64,000 nt of DNA. Origin: Halichoerus grypus. Lineage: Eukaryota; Chordata; Mammalia; Carnivora; Phocidae. The notes under the pieces were generated by a model, which had not been told where the DNA came from, did not search any database, and was given only the letters and a program-made list of their open reading frames with translations. The stretch covers positions 149,595,793 through 149,659,792 of the forward strand of contig NC_135717.1 in NCBI RefSeq assembly GCF_964656455.1. Reading direction: 5' to 3'. The position numbers and the translations under genes are program-made. Of the stretch, positions 23,085-33,536 are shown piece by piece (the stretch's first letter is position 1; each line of letters begins with the position of its first letter).

Positions 23085-23715
23085 CTCATTATAAAAGTAA
23101 TGCACATTCATTAAAAAATAAAATACAGACAAGCAAAATCACATAAAGTACACTCGTGATTCAGCCAGAGATAACCACTATGAATGTTTTTCAGAGTATT
23201 TTTCTAATATCCTTTTTAGATGCATATGTTATTAATCTATAGATAGGAACCACATTTTAAATGCTATTATAACCAACTATATTAAACCAATCCAACAGTT
23301 CTTGACCACTTACATTGTGACATATTTTCTTACCATAAATATGGAAGAGAAGGAATAGTTAATGAGTTACATGTAAATAGCAAATATATACGGAAGAACT
23401 TTGAATACTGATTTTGAACAAATTTTCATTTTCACCAGATTATTGTGTTCTTCCCATGCTTCTAACTCTTTTCCTAAGTTCAGTTTGGTTTGTATCCTTC
23501 TACACTTATGCTCATTCTTATGCACACAAGCACACACATTTTTTTTTCTAAACAAAAACATACACACACATGTAACACCTTGGTGACTTGCATTTTTCAC
23601 TTAACAATATCTCTTGGACATTATTTCATATCAATAAAGGTAGACCTAGCTAATCTTTTGAATAGTGGATTATAAGCTTTTGATTTTATCCTTACAAATA
23701 ATGAAGAACTTAATA
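23085..23715. mobile_element. possible old L1 3'-UTR-like remnant
   Basis: 'ataaaagtaatgcacattca', 'cagccagagataaccactat' and later 'cacttaacaatatctcttgg', 'catttcatatcaat' and 'ttacaaataatgaagaac' follow the order of a common old mammalian L1-associated 3' sequence. The middle is expanded by unrelated AT-rich and CA-rich sequence. The family assignment is from recall and weak. Confidence 0.4.
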
Positions 23716-24082
23716 TTTTACTAAGTTAGTATACCAGATGGCCAAATAGATTCTTTGATTGCTTATGGTAAGTAGTCTCTTAGAAATAACAATTTTACTT
23801 GCAGATTGAGACACTGCAAAATAACTCACTGTGGCTGACAATTATTCAAAGGCAAGCTGCACAACATCACCTTATACACCAATGTTACTATCTACTTCAA
23901 AGTCAAATACCAAAGAATTAAAAGTGAGAAGTACTTTTATAAATTATTTTCTCTATAAGTTAATTTTTAGAAAGCATATTAATAAAAATTACATTATATC
24001 CTTTTTGGAATAAGGCAAAGAGTAAAATTAAATTCATTATAGTTTTTAAAGAACTCTAAACTCAAATTTTTTTTAGCATTGA

Positions 24083-24112
24083 TCGTGTGTGTGTATTTGT
24101 ATGTGTGTGTGA
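24083..24112 (+). repeat. degenerate (TG)n
   Basis: GTGTGTGTGTATTTGTATGT-type units in a short imperfect tract. Confidence 0.85.
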
Positions 24113-24310
24113 TTTGTGAATTTTTTGGGAAAAGACAAAAATCACTGTAATAATTTACAATTGTTTTTATAAATTGAAAAGAAAAAGCTAAGGAAACAGT
24201 TAGTATAGACTTTCTTTCCTGAGGCTTCATCCAAAAAAGCCCTTAATAAAACTTCTGTAGTTTATTCAAGCAAGATGGCAGAAGGTCTTATAACTTAGCA
24301 AGTGGCATAG

Positions 24311-24326
24311 GGGAAAAAAAAAAAAA
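24311..24326 (+). repeat. short A-rich run
   Basis: About 14 A then 'gaatac'. No duplication or body was identified. Confidence 0.6.
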
Positions 24327-24415
24327 AGAATACTAAAAATTCTTTTGGGAAACATGATTTTTTGTTTGTTTGTTTTTTGCTTATTTTTGTAGTCACAACC
24401 AACAATTTGCCTAAA

Positions 24416-24490
24416 TCAGTGGTTCTCATTCTGGGGTGATTTTGCTTTTCAGAAAACATTTGACAGTGTCTGGAGATACCTAAACATACC
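24416..24490 (+). mobile_element. MER20-like hAT 5' fragment
   Basis: 'cagtggttctcattctgggg', 'tgattttgcttttcag' and 'tgacagtgtctggagatacc' reproduce the first third of MER20, including the terminal inverted repeat start CAGTGGTTCTC. The rest is absent. Confidence 0.75.
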
Positions 24491-24494
24491 CTAA

Positions 24495-24585
24495 AAAGTA
24501 TTATTTCCCTATTTTATATATTAGGAAAACTGAGACTTAATGAAGCTAAGTAATTTGCCTAAGATTACATAGTCGTAACAGACAT
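24495..24585 (+). mobile_element. MIR core fragment, sense
   Basis: 'tattatttccctattttata', 'aactgagacttaatgaagct' and 'taatttgcctaagattacat' match the MIR core order 'tattatccccattttacagatgaggaaactgaggc...aacttgcccaaggtcaca'. Confidence 0.75.
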
Positions 24586-24799
24586 ACCAGATAGTGTAGT
24601 ATGTATATGGTTGTGTATACATGTACTTCCTACAGTGGAAGTGCAATGGAACATTTTTTAAAATAAATTTTTAAATAAAGCGGGAAAATAGGAATAAAGA
24701 GAATGTGCTATAATTGGAAAGTAAACTTTTATCCTCAAAGTGCTAAAAATCATTGTGATTTTTATGATGCTATTTTATGCTAAAAATGATTATGATTTG

Positions 24800-24980
24800 G
24801 GGGCTCCTGGGTGGCTCAGTCGATTAAGCGTCTGCCTTTGGCTCAGGTTGTGATCTCAGGGATCTAGCCTGCATTGGGCTCCCTGCTCTGCAGGGAGTCT
24901 GCTTCTCCCTCTCTCTCTGCCCCTCCACCCTGCTTGTGCTCTGTCTCTCTTTTTCTCTCTCAAATAAATAAAATCTTAAA
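24800..24980 (+). mobile_element. SINEC, sense, with B-box deletion
   Basis: The head 'gggctcctgggtggctcagt' is followed by 'gtctgcctttggctcaggtt'. The segment carrying 'ggtcctgggatcgag' in the consensus is deleted, leaving 'tcagggatctagcctgc', so the internal promoter is broken. Tail: 'aataaataaaatcttaaa'. A perfect 18-bp duplication AAAAATGATTATGATTTG is at 24782-24799 and 24981-24998. A near-copy of this duplication also lies at 24741-24761. Confidence 0.96.
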
Positions 24981-24999
24981 AAAAATGATTATGATTTGA

Positions 25000-25320
25000 T
25001 AATTGAGGACATTATGCTAAGTGAAATAATCCAGTCACAGAAAAACAAATACCTCATGAATCCACTTACATGTGGTATCTAAAAGAGTCAGATTCATAGA
25101 ATCAAAGAGAAGAATGATGGTTGCCAGTGCTGGAGGGAGGGAGATATGGGGAGTCATCAATCAATTGGCATAAAGTTTCAGTTAAATAAGATGAATAACT
25201 TCTGGAAACCTGCTGTAAAACGATATTATATTGTGCACTTAAATTTTATTAAGAGGGTAGATCTCACATTAAATGTTCTTACCATAAAAACAACCAAACA
25301 AAAAAACACTGTAATACACC
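25000..25320 (+). mobile_element. old L1 3' end, sense
   Basis: 'aggacattatgctaagtgaa' is followed by 'taatccagtcacagaaaaac', 'cacttacatgtggtatctaa', 'aatgatggttgccagtgctg' and 'tgcacttaaattttattaag'. This is the end of ORF2 plus 3' UTR order of mammalian L1M elements. It is frame-broken and about 320 bp long, and is followed by an A-rich stretch. Confidence 0.85.
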
Positions 25321-25324
25321 CATA

Positions 25325-25387
25325 ACATAAAACTAAAAAAAAAAAACCAAAAACCCCAAAAAACAAAAAAACAAACAACCAAAAAAT
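25325..25387 (+). repeat. A-rich tract
   Basis: A-rich sequence with scattered C ('aaaaaccaaaaaccccaaaa'), probably the decayed tail of the L1 fragment to its left. Confidence 0.85.
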
Positions 25388-25735
25388 CTATTGATACATG
25401 CAACGACATGGATAAATCACAAATGTATTCTGCTATCTGAAAGAAGCCAGATCAAAAGGTTATAGACTAAGTGATTCCATTTATATGACATTATGGAAAA
25501 GGCAAAGCTACAAAAATGGAGGAATAGATCAGTGGGTGCTAGGAGCTCAGGGTCTGTGGGGAGGGGGTGGGGGGGGCACATGTCTTTTCCCCATGAAGAA
25601 ACTTTTTGAGTTGATGGAACTATTTCCTGTCATGATTTTGGTTGTAGATACATGACTGTGCATTTGTCAAAACTCAGAACTGTACACCACAAAGAGTGAA
25701 TTTATTGTATCTAACATAAAAAATAAATTAAAAAG
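25388..25735 (+). mobile_element. second old L1 3' end, sense
   Basis: 'tgatacatgcaacgacatgg', 'ctgaaagaagccagatcaaa', 'gtgattccatttatatgaca', 'gatcagtgggtgctagga', 'aactttttgagttgatggaa' and 'ttgtcaaaactcagaactgt' give the known L1M 3' order again. It lies in the same orientation as the fragment at 25000-25320 and repeats the same part of the element, so it is a separate insertion and not a continuation. A G-rich run (25557-25576) lies inside it. Confidence 0.88.
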
Positions 25736-25739
25736 AATT

Positions 25740-27175
25740 TCTAAAAGGTTTTAGTTTTCTGTGTCTTTCAGATCCTTACCAGAGTAATCAGTTATTACAT
25801 GTTGGTTAAATTAAAATAATAGATACATGAGACCCTTCCTGTAGCTCAGTAGCCGCTTGCAGAACTCAGCAAAGATGAGGAGAGTGTACCGCTGAGGAGC
25901 CTATTTTGATTAGCCCTCCTTCCACTGAGCTGATGAGCAAGGCCTTAATTATTGGTCTATAACGCAGGAGGGAGTACAGATAAGTTTGGTCGCAGCAGCA
26001 ATGCTATGTAGGGGGAATCGATGAAGCAAAATTGAAGATAGAGGTCACTCAGGTTTAATTTAACGTTGGCATCACATTCCTTTTCTTGTACTTCCATAAA
26101 TTATTCTTAAATAAAATATATTCAAGTTAATAGTTCTATATCTGCTGAAGAAAAAAAAAAAACTACATTGACATCATGCAATCTTATATACCCTTCCATG
26201 AAAAAGACTTGTAATGCATACAGATTATAAACATATTATAAAAGGTCCTAGGAGGCATTGCTTCATGATTAATTTCATCTGCGGCGATTTGATATGTCTT
26301 TACTTAACAGATTTACTCCTTTCTTTTGAGACCTATAGGATGACTTCCTCATCTTATGATTGCTAAAATTAAAAGTTAACAATCTCAACGTTCTGCTGAT
26401 AAAACAAGAAGAAATATATTAGCTTCATCAGAATCAGAGAGTAATAATAAAAATACTGTATTTTATTTGTAGATAAAGTAATAAGAAGAATACTGTTTGT
26501 TTTTTTTTTAATTTGTAGACAGTGTATTTCCAGGTATCTATTTTGAATTTGGTAGGCATTCATTCTCTGTGGCTAATGATACTGAAATACCTGGGTTGCC
26601 TCTAGACAAGGGGTTAACAACTGGCCTTCACTGGTTGGGGAAAATACAGTTTTTTCCTCATATACTAGTGACCACAATGTAAAAACCTTACACGCCTTAT
26701 TTTATAGTTCCCATGGCTTCCAATCAAAATGTCCTTCAATGTTCAGACTTGAGTTCATCTGAATATGGAATATAGTAACTATAATTTCTAATAAGCAAGT
26801 TGGGCCATGGAAGGGAACAGGCACAGTTGACTAGTCTTTTGGCATTATAATAAAGTGAAAAAAAATCTGTGATTGGCTATTGCTGGTGTTGGCAGAAACA
26901 AATGAGAAGCATGTCAAAGAGGCAGATGTTTTTGTAAAACTGTACTAAATAAAATATTTTTCTTGATGTAGCTTTTGTGACTCACTTCACCAAGTTAGGT
27001 TTCAAATAAGGTCACATCCTCTTTACTTCCCTGATTATTATTTTTTGAGTATTGGTATAGGAGATTTGGGGGAAATCTTCCCTCGAAGGCCTGAACTTTG
27101 CAGATGCCTTATCAAATAATAATTTTAATTTCTTATGGGGAGAGAAAATATTAAAATTAAAACTGTTTCTAAAAC
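25740..27175. other. unassigned AT-rich sequence
   Basis: No gene or named repeat is visible. It contains an A-run at 26150-26162 and AT-rich stretches. Composition is otherwise even. Confidence 0.5.
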
Positions 27176-27187
27176 AAGGTAAGCCAG

Positions 27188-27372
27188 GAATGCCTGGGTG
27201 GCTCAGTTAAGTGTCTGCCTTCGACTCAGGTCATGGCCCCAGGGTTCTGGGATTGAGCCCCGCATCGGTCTCCCTGCTCAGTGGGGAGCCTGCTTCTCCC
27301 TCTCCCGCTCCCCCTGCTTGTGCTCTCTCTCTTTCTCTGACAAATAAATAAATAAAATCTTTAAAAAATAAT
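27188..27372 (+). mobile_element. SINEC, sense, with A-box deletion
   Basis: 'gcctgggtggctcagttaag' lacks the 'tcgg' bases of the consensus A-box region. The B-box side 'gggattgagccccgcatcgg' and 'ctccctgctcagtggggagc' are well kept. The tail is 'aataaataaataaaatcttt'. A 12-bp duplication AAGGTAAGCCAG is at 27176-27187 and 27373-27384. Confidence 0.95.
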
Positions 27373-27679
27373 AAGGTAAGCCAGAGATCTTGTTATCTTT
27401 CTATAGGATTTTTGCACAACCACACTGAGGGGGAGAATTTTTTTTTAAACAATCTTGTTTGTTCTCTGTATCCCTCCATTTCATCTAGTCTGAGAGATCT
27501 GTGTCTTTGTTAAAGGATTTTCCTGAAACTTTCTCCTCTTCGAGGTCTAGTGGATTAAGCTTTGTGGATATTTCACCAATAAACTAAAACATCTGTCCTC
27601 TTAGCTTTGATAGAGGCTAAAGAAAAGAAGGCAACAGGACACTCCCTCTGACTGTTGTAGTGTAGCTCAGAATTCCTAT

Positions 27680-28172
27680 AGGCTGCTGTGGCCCCCGCAG
27701 AATCATGGCCTCATGGGTGTCTATGTCCTAATCCCTGGAAACTGTGACTACATTATACAGCAAAATGATTTTGCAGATGTAATGAAGTTAAAGAACTTGA
27801 AATGGAGAGATCACCCTGGACTATTCTGGTGGGCCCAGTGTAATCAGAAGGGTCCCTATAAGGGAAAAGCAATCTAGGAGAGTGAGCGAAGATGTGAGAG
27901 TGAAAGCAGACGGAGGTCAGAGTGATTCATTTGTCCAAAGGTGGCCACAAGACAAGGGATGTGGGTGTCTCCAGAAGCTGGGAAAGGCAAGGAAATAGAT
28001 TCTCCCCTAGAGCCTCCAGAAGGAATGCAGCCCTCCTGACACTTTGATTTTAGCTTAATGAGACCCATTTCAGACTTTTGGCCTCCAGAATTATAAGAAA
28101 ATAAAGGTACGTGGTTTTTGAGCACCAAGTTTGTGTTCAGTTGTTATAGCAGCAACGGAACACTAATATAGA
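27680..28172 (+). mobile_element. MaLR (MLT1-like) LTR, sense
   Basis: 'ctatgtcctaatccctggaa', 'gattttgcagatgtaatgaa', 'caccctggactattctggtg', 'agattctcccctagagcctc' and 'agacccatttcagacttttg' follow the same LTR type as the antisense copy at 4684-5110. It ends near 'acggaacactaatata'. Confidence 0.85.
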
Positions 28173-28580
28173 TGCAGACCCTCTCTTGTTCATCTGCCAC
28201 AATGAATAGGAAATGCCGGCTTGGGACTCCGGACTTCTGGAACACTTAAAATTCTCCAATTTCAGACTCAAGTCTCAAACAGTGTGGATAATGTTAAGTA
28301 TGCATTAACATGAAAATAACATGTGTGTGCAAGCATTTAACTGATTTGTTTCTTCTGTCCTCTGATTTTCATTTATTTGTACTTAGAAGAATCAAAGTTC
28401 GTATTGGCTAGGGAGAGAAGCCTTTTTTAATGTTGGGCAGACAAGCACCCACCTATCCTTAATAACAGAAGCACAATAGCTCCCTTTTGATCACCATGCA
28501 CTCCAATTGTTCAGAAATCCCAGAGGCTCATCAATGCAAAGAAGGAGGAGAGGCCTTCAATTGGTCTTCTGTTGGTTGAG
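28173..28580. other. unassigned sequence upstream of the micro-ORF
   Basis: No gene, repeat or clear core promoter is seen. Confidence 0.45.
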
Positions 28581-28591
28581 ATGACAAAAGA

Positions 28592-28678
28592 ATGGAGAGG
28601 AGGCTTGGCGTCCTCCTGCTTTTACTGCTGTCTGCCACATGGTGTCCTGCCGAAGACGTGTCCGCACACATGAACTGA
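28592..28678 (+). other. 28-codon ORF with signal-peptide character
   Basis: The frame starts at an ATG with a strong initiation context (A at -3, G at +4). It encodes MERRLGVLLLLLLSATWC, then PAEDVSAHMN, and stops. What is seen: a short basic start (RR), an unbroken hydrophobic core (LGVLLLLLL) and a small-residue exit region, in the order of a secretory signal peptide, with only about eight residues after a plausible cleavage site. No good splice donor follows in the frame (the nearest is GACGTGTCC). An upstream ATG at 28581 opens a different, overlapping frame. It could be a relic first exon of a secreted-protein gene or a chance frame. I do not recognise the protein. Confidence 0.25.
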
Positions 28679-28679
28679 T

Positions 28680-29915
28680 ACTCCCTTCATTTGGTTATGC
28701 CTTTGCTGGCACATGTCCCCACACAGGTCAAACTGGCATGCTATACTTGGAGGCCAAGGTGGTTGCACATATATTTCATTATTCTTTAAACACAGTCCCC
28801 AGTAAACTACCACCCAAGGGATTTTCAGTCTCCGCTACACATGATACCACAACCAGCTCTTTCCCACAAACATCCTATGTGCTGAACTTAAAGCAATAAA
28901 TGGTTTTCTTCTGTCCTCCTGATGAATTCTCCTTTTGGGGTCACCTTAGTCCTCACTTGTAAATTTCCCTAAATTTAAATCTTGGCACATGCAGGCCAGG
29001 ATCTGAGTTTCTTGAGAACCATGGGCTTTCTTGTGTTAGTAGAACCATTTCCTTCCATAGAGATTGTTGAATGGGTTACCTTGGGGGAACTGTTAGGGCA
29101 ATTGGGCATTGGCTGCCCACTCTACCTACATTTACCTATGGAGACCACTCAAGTGATTCTTTTCAGGAGCAAAATGATGTCTTCCACTTTAGTCGTACTA
29201 CTCAAATGTTTAATCACTGCTTTCCATGGCACTGCATTTAATCTCTGCCTTAAGAGGAACCTCTCCTATTTCTATTGTGTTGAAATCTGACTCAGCAACT
29301 TCTCTCCTTTAATTCCTATCTTGCCTTTTGAAGCTCTCTGGATGATAGGACTATGTAGTGAATTCTCCTCACACCCCCACAGTGTAAGTCTTCTCTCAGC
29401 AAATGTGGTCACCTTTCTCTAATCCATTCTAGGACAGGATTAGATTCTTCATTATTGTAGTCAGTATCTTCTGGGTAGTGTTAATTTGTTAATTTAGAGC
29501 TAAAAATGATAATTTCCTTCCTCCTTCTGAACTCATATTGCTGTTCATGCAGCCCAGGAATGAGTTCATTCCCTTAGCAGCAACTTGTCACTGTTAATTC
29601 CTTGAACTCGGAGTCAAGTAAAATTCCTAACTTGCGCTGTTGTGTAGCCTATGTCTGAGAACTCTCCATGATATTTTCTTATTATCATTTCCTGCTCAGA
29701 TTCCAATTCTTTCACTAACATATTACATATGTTTCGGAGTTATTTTCAGATTTGATTGTACTGCTGCCTCTATTATCATTCACATTTTTGAAAGGTGAAG
29801 AGGCCCAGCTACTTTAGGCCTCTCCTCAGTTTGTCGTCCCTTTATTTTAGTTAGCATATACTGTGTAACAATACACAGAAATACCCGTAATTGACAGAGA
29901 ATAGTCAGAAAATTC
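28680..29915. other. unassigned sequence
   Basis: A plus-strand frame of 86 codons (28639-28899) ends close to an AATAAA at 28894, but its product resembles nothing I know. A 102-codon frame at 28982-29290 is likewise unrecognised. No repeat is named. Confidence 0.4.
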
Positions 29916-29919
29916 TAGC

Positions 29920-30010
29920 TTCAGATTCATGATTTGCTGTTACTAGTTTTGTGACCTTGGACAAATTGCCTCACTCTAGGTTTCTCTGCAGCATGGGGAT
30001 GTTTATTGCC
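29920..30010 (-). mobile_element. MIR fragment, antisense
   Basis: 'agtttgtgaccttggacaa', 'attgcctcactctaggtttc' and 'tgcagcatggggatgtttat' follow the reverse MIR core. The element appears cut by the TG/TATG array that begins at about 30030. Confidence 0.8.
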
Positions 30011-30029
30011 CACATTAGATTTTTGTTCT

Positions 30030-30362
30030 GGTGTACATGTGGATATACGTGTATATGCATGTGTATATGTATTATATGAATAAATGTGTTTGGTGGGTAT
30101 ATGTGTGTACATAGTGTGTATACATGTGACATGTTTAGGTACATACGTGCATGTGTATATGCCCATGCATATTATGTGTAGAAGTATGTATATGTGCATA
30201 CACACACGTTTATAGTGTTTATAGCATTTGTATGTGTGCATATGTGTGCACACATTTGCGTGTATATGTTTGCATGTTTATATATATTGCGCATATGTGT
30301 GCCTATGTGTATTACATGTATGTGTGGTGTGCAGTACATGTACACATATATGCGTGTATATT
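30030..30362. repeat. 330-bp degenerate TG/TATG array
   Basis: Alternating purine-pyrimidine sequence made of TGTATATG, CATGTG, TACATG and CACACA units with no single fixed period. Overlapping frames on both strands are by-products of the low-complexity sequence. It is an old, decayed microsatellite. Confidence 0.93.
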
Positions 30363-31605
30363 CTGAGACACAATAGATTGTCAATGAATTGTGGGTATTA
30401 TTATAATTAACAAAGCAAACCGGTTATGACTGCAACCATCACACGTAATACTCTACTCTATCAGGACAGTGCCTCACATAGTACTTGGCATAATGAATAT
30501 TCCCCTGGATCTCTCTGGTAAATGTAGTTCAAAAAGGAAATGATATAATCCCGGCCTGAACTGAACTTCATGAACCTATACTAGTCCTTAATGATTACCT
30601 CTTTGCTTCCTAAGTATTTACTCACCTTTTATACTCTAACATTTTGTTAGGGATCCATCTAATCTCTTTGGCATATAGTTTAAAGAATTTAACTTCTTTC
30701 ACCTTTTTGAAAATGGAAACATTTATTTGCCCTTTTCCCACCTGCCAGCAAGACTTCTGTTCCCATAATTCTTCAAAGATGACTATTTACAGTTCACTGA
30801 TGTCATCTGAGCCTTCTTTTGGTTTTATGGGATGGAACCAAAATCCTTTGAAAGGTGCATTTTTTTCAACCTCTGTATCTAGCTTGGACTTTAATTTTCT
30901 CCTCCCAACATGTGCTTTCTCTTTTCTAATCTGACAATTAAACTTCTCAACTAGTGTATTACTTAGGACTCCTTTGATTACAAATACAAGAAATTCAATT
31001 TAAACTCTCTTAGGATAAAAAGGAATTCCTTGGCTCTCAGAGCCGGGGGATTTAGGGGTAAAGCTTGTTTCAATCCTGGCTGGATTCAGGGATTCAGAGG
31101 ATGTCATCAGTAGCTGAGGTATCTTGCAATACCTGGGTTCTGATTCCTTTTGTGGATGAACTTTCCACATGGTAGAGAAGAGAGTTACTGGGTTTGGATT
31201 AAATCCCAAAGGAAGAGAAAGGCTTTCTCAGTATTCATGTACCAAATCTCATGAGGAGCACCTGACTGGCCCTGTTTGGCCCCATGTTCATAGACAGCCA
31301 GGGAAGAGCGGGGACTGTGGCTGACAGACCCATTACAACCTCATGAAATGAGGGAGGATTGCAGGGCAGACAGAGAAACAGACCTGCCACAACAGAGAGA
31401 AGACCTGAGAAGCCTTGCTTTCTGCCTCTTTTCTAAAGGCTTCATAGTATTGTCCCCCAATCTTCCTGTTGCTCCCTGCATAACTTTAGAAAACCTATTT
31501 TCACTTTGGTTGGCAGTTTTCACAAGCTTTACTTTATTCCCTTGGTATTAGCTTTCATTTGTTTATGGTTACATGTTGGTCCTTCCACTCTTTATAAATG
31601 ATGCC
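30363..31605. other. unassigned sequence
   Basis: No gene is seen. 30960-31340 ('ttaggataaaaaggaattcc', 'ggctggattcagggattcag') resembles an ancient interspersed repeat that I cannot name securely. Confidence 0.4.
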
Positions 31606-31624
31606 TTTAAAATATCTCCTTTTT

Positions 31625-31815
31625 GGGGCGCCTGGGTGGCTCAGATGGTTAAGCGTCTGCCTTCGGCTCAGGTCATGATCCCAGGGTCCTGGGATCGAGT
31701 CCCGCATCGGGCTCCCTGCTAGGCGGGGAGCCTGCTTCTCCCTCTGCCTCTGTCCCTCTCTCTCTCTGACTCTCATGAATAAATAAATAAAACATTTAAA
31801 AATAAATAAATAAAA
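31625..31815 (+). mobile_element. SINEC, near-consensus young copy
   Basis: Almost consensus throughout: 'ggggcgcctgggtggctcag', 'atggttaagcgtctgccttc', 'ggctcaggtcatgatcccag', B-box-like 'gggatcgagtcccgcatcgg', 'ctccctgctaggcggggagc' and an AATAAATAAATAAA tail. A perfect 17-bp duplication TAAAATATCTCCTTTTT is at 31608-31624 and 31816-31832. Intact promoter boxes and a clean duplication make it one of the youngest insertions in the window. Confidence 0.98.
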
Positions 31816-31832
31816 TAAAATATCTCCTTTTT

Positions 31833-33290
31833 TCTGAGAGCTGGTTGAGCTGCCAGAATGGTTTCCTTAGCTGCCTCTCTGTCACCTTCATGATTAGTTT
31901 CTCAGACCTGTGTGTTTAAAAGCCTAATGTCCTTCTTTGCTTCCCCAGTCTCTGACTATAAGATCATGCCTGTCTTCTCTCTGAACCTCTTGAAATCTGT
32001 CTTCTTTTAGTTTAGGCCATATATCTAGATTTGCTCAGGATTCAGAACATTGGTTATCATTGGTTATCACAAACTATAAGATAATATGCTGGTTCTCCCC
32101 TCCTCCTCAAGGATTCTATCATTTCCACTTTGCCAACCAGTACTTCCTTGCTTGTCAGAATTAGTTCCTAAGGAGTGATTCCCTTCATTGCTTTTTCTGC
32201 TTTCTAAAAGATGAGGTTGTCAGTAAGATGTATCCAGTGCTTTACTTTTGCTGACTGACTTCCTGGAGATGTCTAGATAAACACCATCCTTCATCACCTC
32301 TGCATCTTGCCTTTGTTTCTTTGCCAGATTTGTGATCGATGTCAGGATGTGACTGTCCATTCTTCTCTTCTCTCTGGAATGGCTGTTTTACCAGATTTCG
32401 CCTCCACCCTCCCCCACTTCAGCAATAATATCAGTTTGATGCTCTTTCCTTTTATCTCTACCCAGATGTTCTTTATCATTCTGCCACCCTTGATTTGGGG
32501 TTTTTGCATTCTTGACACAGAATGCTGCCCCCTTTGCAACATGTGGTGCATTCCATAAGGGCTGTCACTTAGGAATCTTATTTTGCCAAGATGCAATAAT
32601 GCCTATGAGGGGCGTTGGTTTTCTTGCATGAACATCAAATTATATGTTTTGTATATTGTTATTCAAGCAACTAGGAACCTAAGTGCTATGTTCAACTGTC
32701 TCCTGGATTATTTTCTCCTGTGAATTACTAGGTATGTTCAGCACTGATCTCATACTTAAGAGTTTTATCTGAGTGTTCGCCTCTTTGTTTTTCTTCTTGC
32801 ATTTTTTTTCAATTTAAAATCCTCTAGAGCAGACTGACAAACACCCCAGTGAACACACTCTTTTCTTTAGAAACACTGATCAAATTTTATTATAACAAAT
32901 TCAGAGGAATGATTCTCATTTTTTTCTTGTTCTTTTGGGATTGTGAACTATCAAATGATACTTAAAACAAGTGGGCCCCTAGATTGGGCTTGCAGAATTC
33001 CCTCTTTTATAACTATTCTTGTAATGGAGTCCCATAGCATGTTTGAGCTGTGGCCAGTGTTTTGTTTGATTCACTGCACCACAACACACTCAAGGCTATC
33101 CACATCTACAGAACATGCTCCATGTGGGGATTTTAAGGACTCTTCTATCCCTAAGGGCCGAAGCAGGATAAATGGAAAAGTGAAAACTGGCTCATCAGTA
33201 GTAAGGGAAGATCTTTTTTGAAGCATGGCCAGTATCTGCTAGATTTGAAGGCTCATAGATAGAAAAGGTGCAGAAACACAGGAAGGAGCG
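31833..33290. other. unassigned sequence
   Basis: No gene or named repeat is visible. A small tandem ATTGGTTATC pair lies at 32050-32069. Open frames up to 92 codons are unrecognised. Confidence 0.45.
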
Positions 33291-33499
33291 TCCTCTATCT
33301 CTGCCTTCTTCTGCCTCTTTCTCGATTGTTTGCTATTGCCTCTGCCCTGCCCCCACCTTTATCCCAGTCTCAGACATTTCCCTTCTTCTTACCCCATCTC
33401 TGCCCATTCTTATGAATCTTGGCCCTACCTTAGTTTATGCCTGCCTTTAGCCCTGCCTCAGCCTCTTCTCTTATCTCAACATCTGCCCTCTCTTTGCAG
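33291..33499 (+). repeat. pyrimidine-rich tract ending in a strong acceptor-like site
   Basis: About 200 bp dominated by C and T on the plus strand, with loosely repeated 'ctctgcc' and 'cctgcc' words, ending 'ctctctttgcag'. The final bases match a mammalian 3' splice site (AG at 33498-33499). Confidence 0.6.
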
Positions 33500-33536
33500 C
33501 CAAATTTCCTGGAGATAATGGCCTTCTGAATTTGAT
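33500..33536 (+). other. possible 37-nt micro-exon
   Basis: The segment lies between the acceptor-like 'ctctctttgcag' and a donor-like GAT|GTGAGT at 33537-33542. One frame is open across it and would read KFPGDNGLLNL; another has a TGA. There is no neighbouring exon that I can recognise, so this rests only on the two splice-like sequences. Such pairs also arise by chance in 64 kb. Confidence 0.15.

Noticed and set aside
31625..31700. tRNA gene in the SINE head
   Set aside because: The tRNA-like head is part of SINEC; it lacks a complete cloverleaf and continues into the SINE body and tail.
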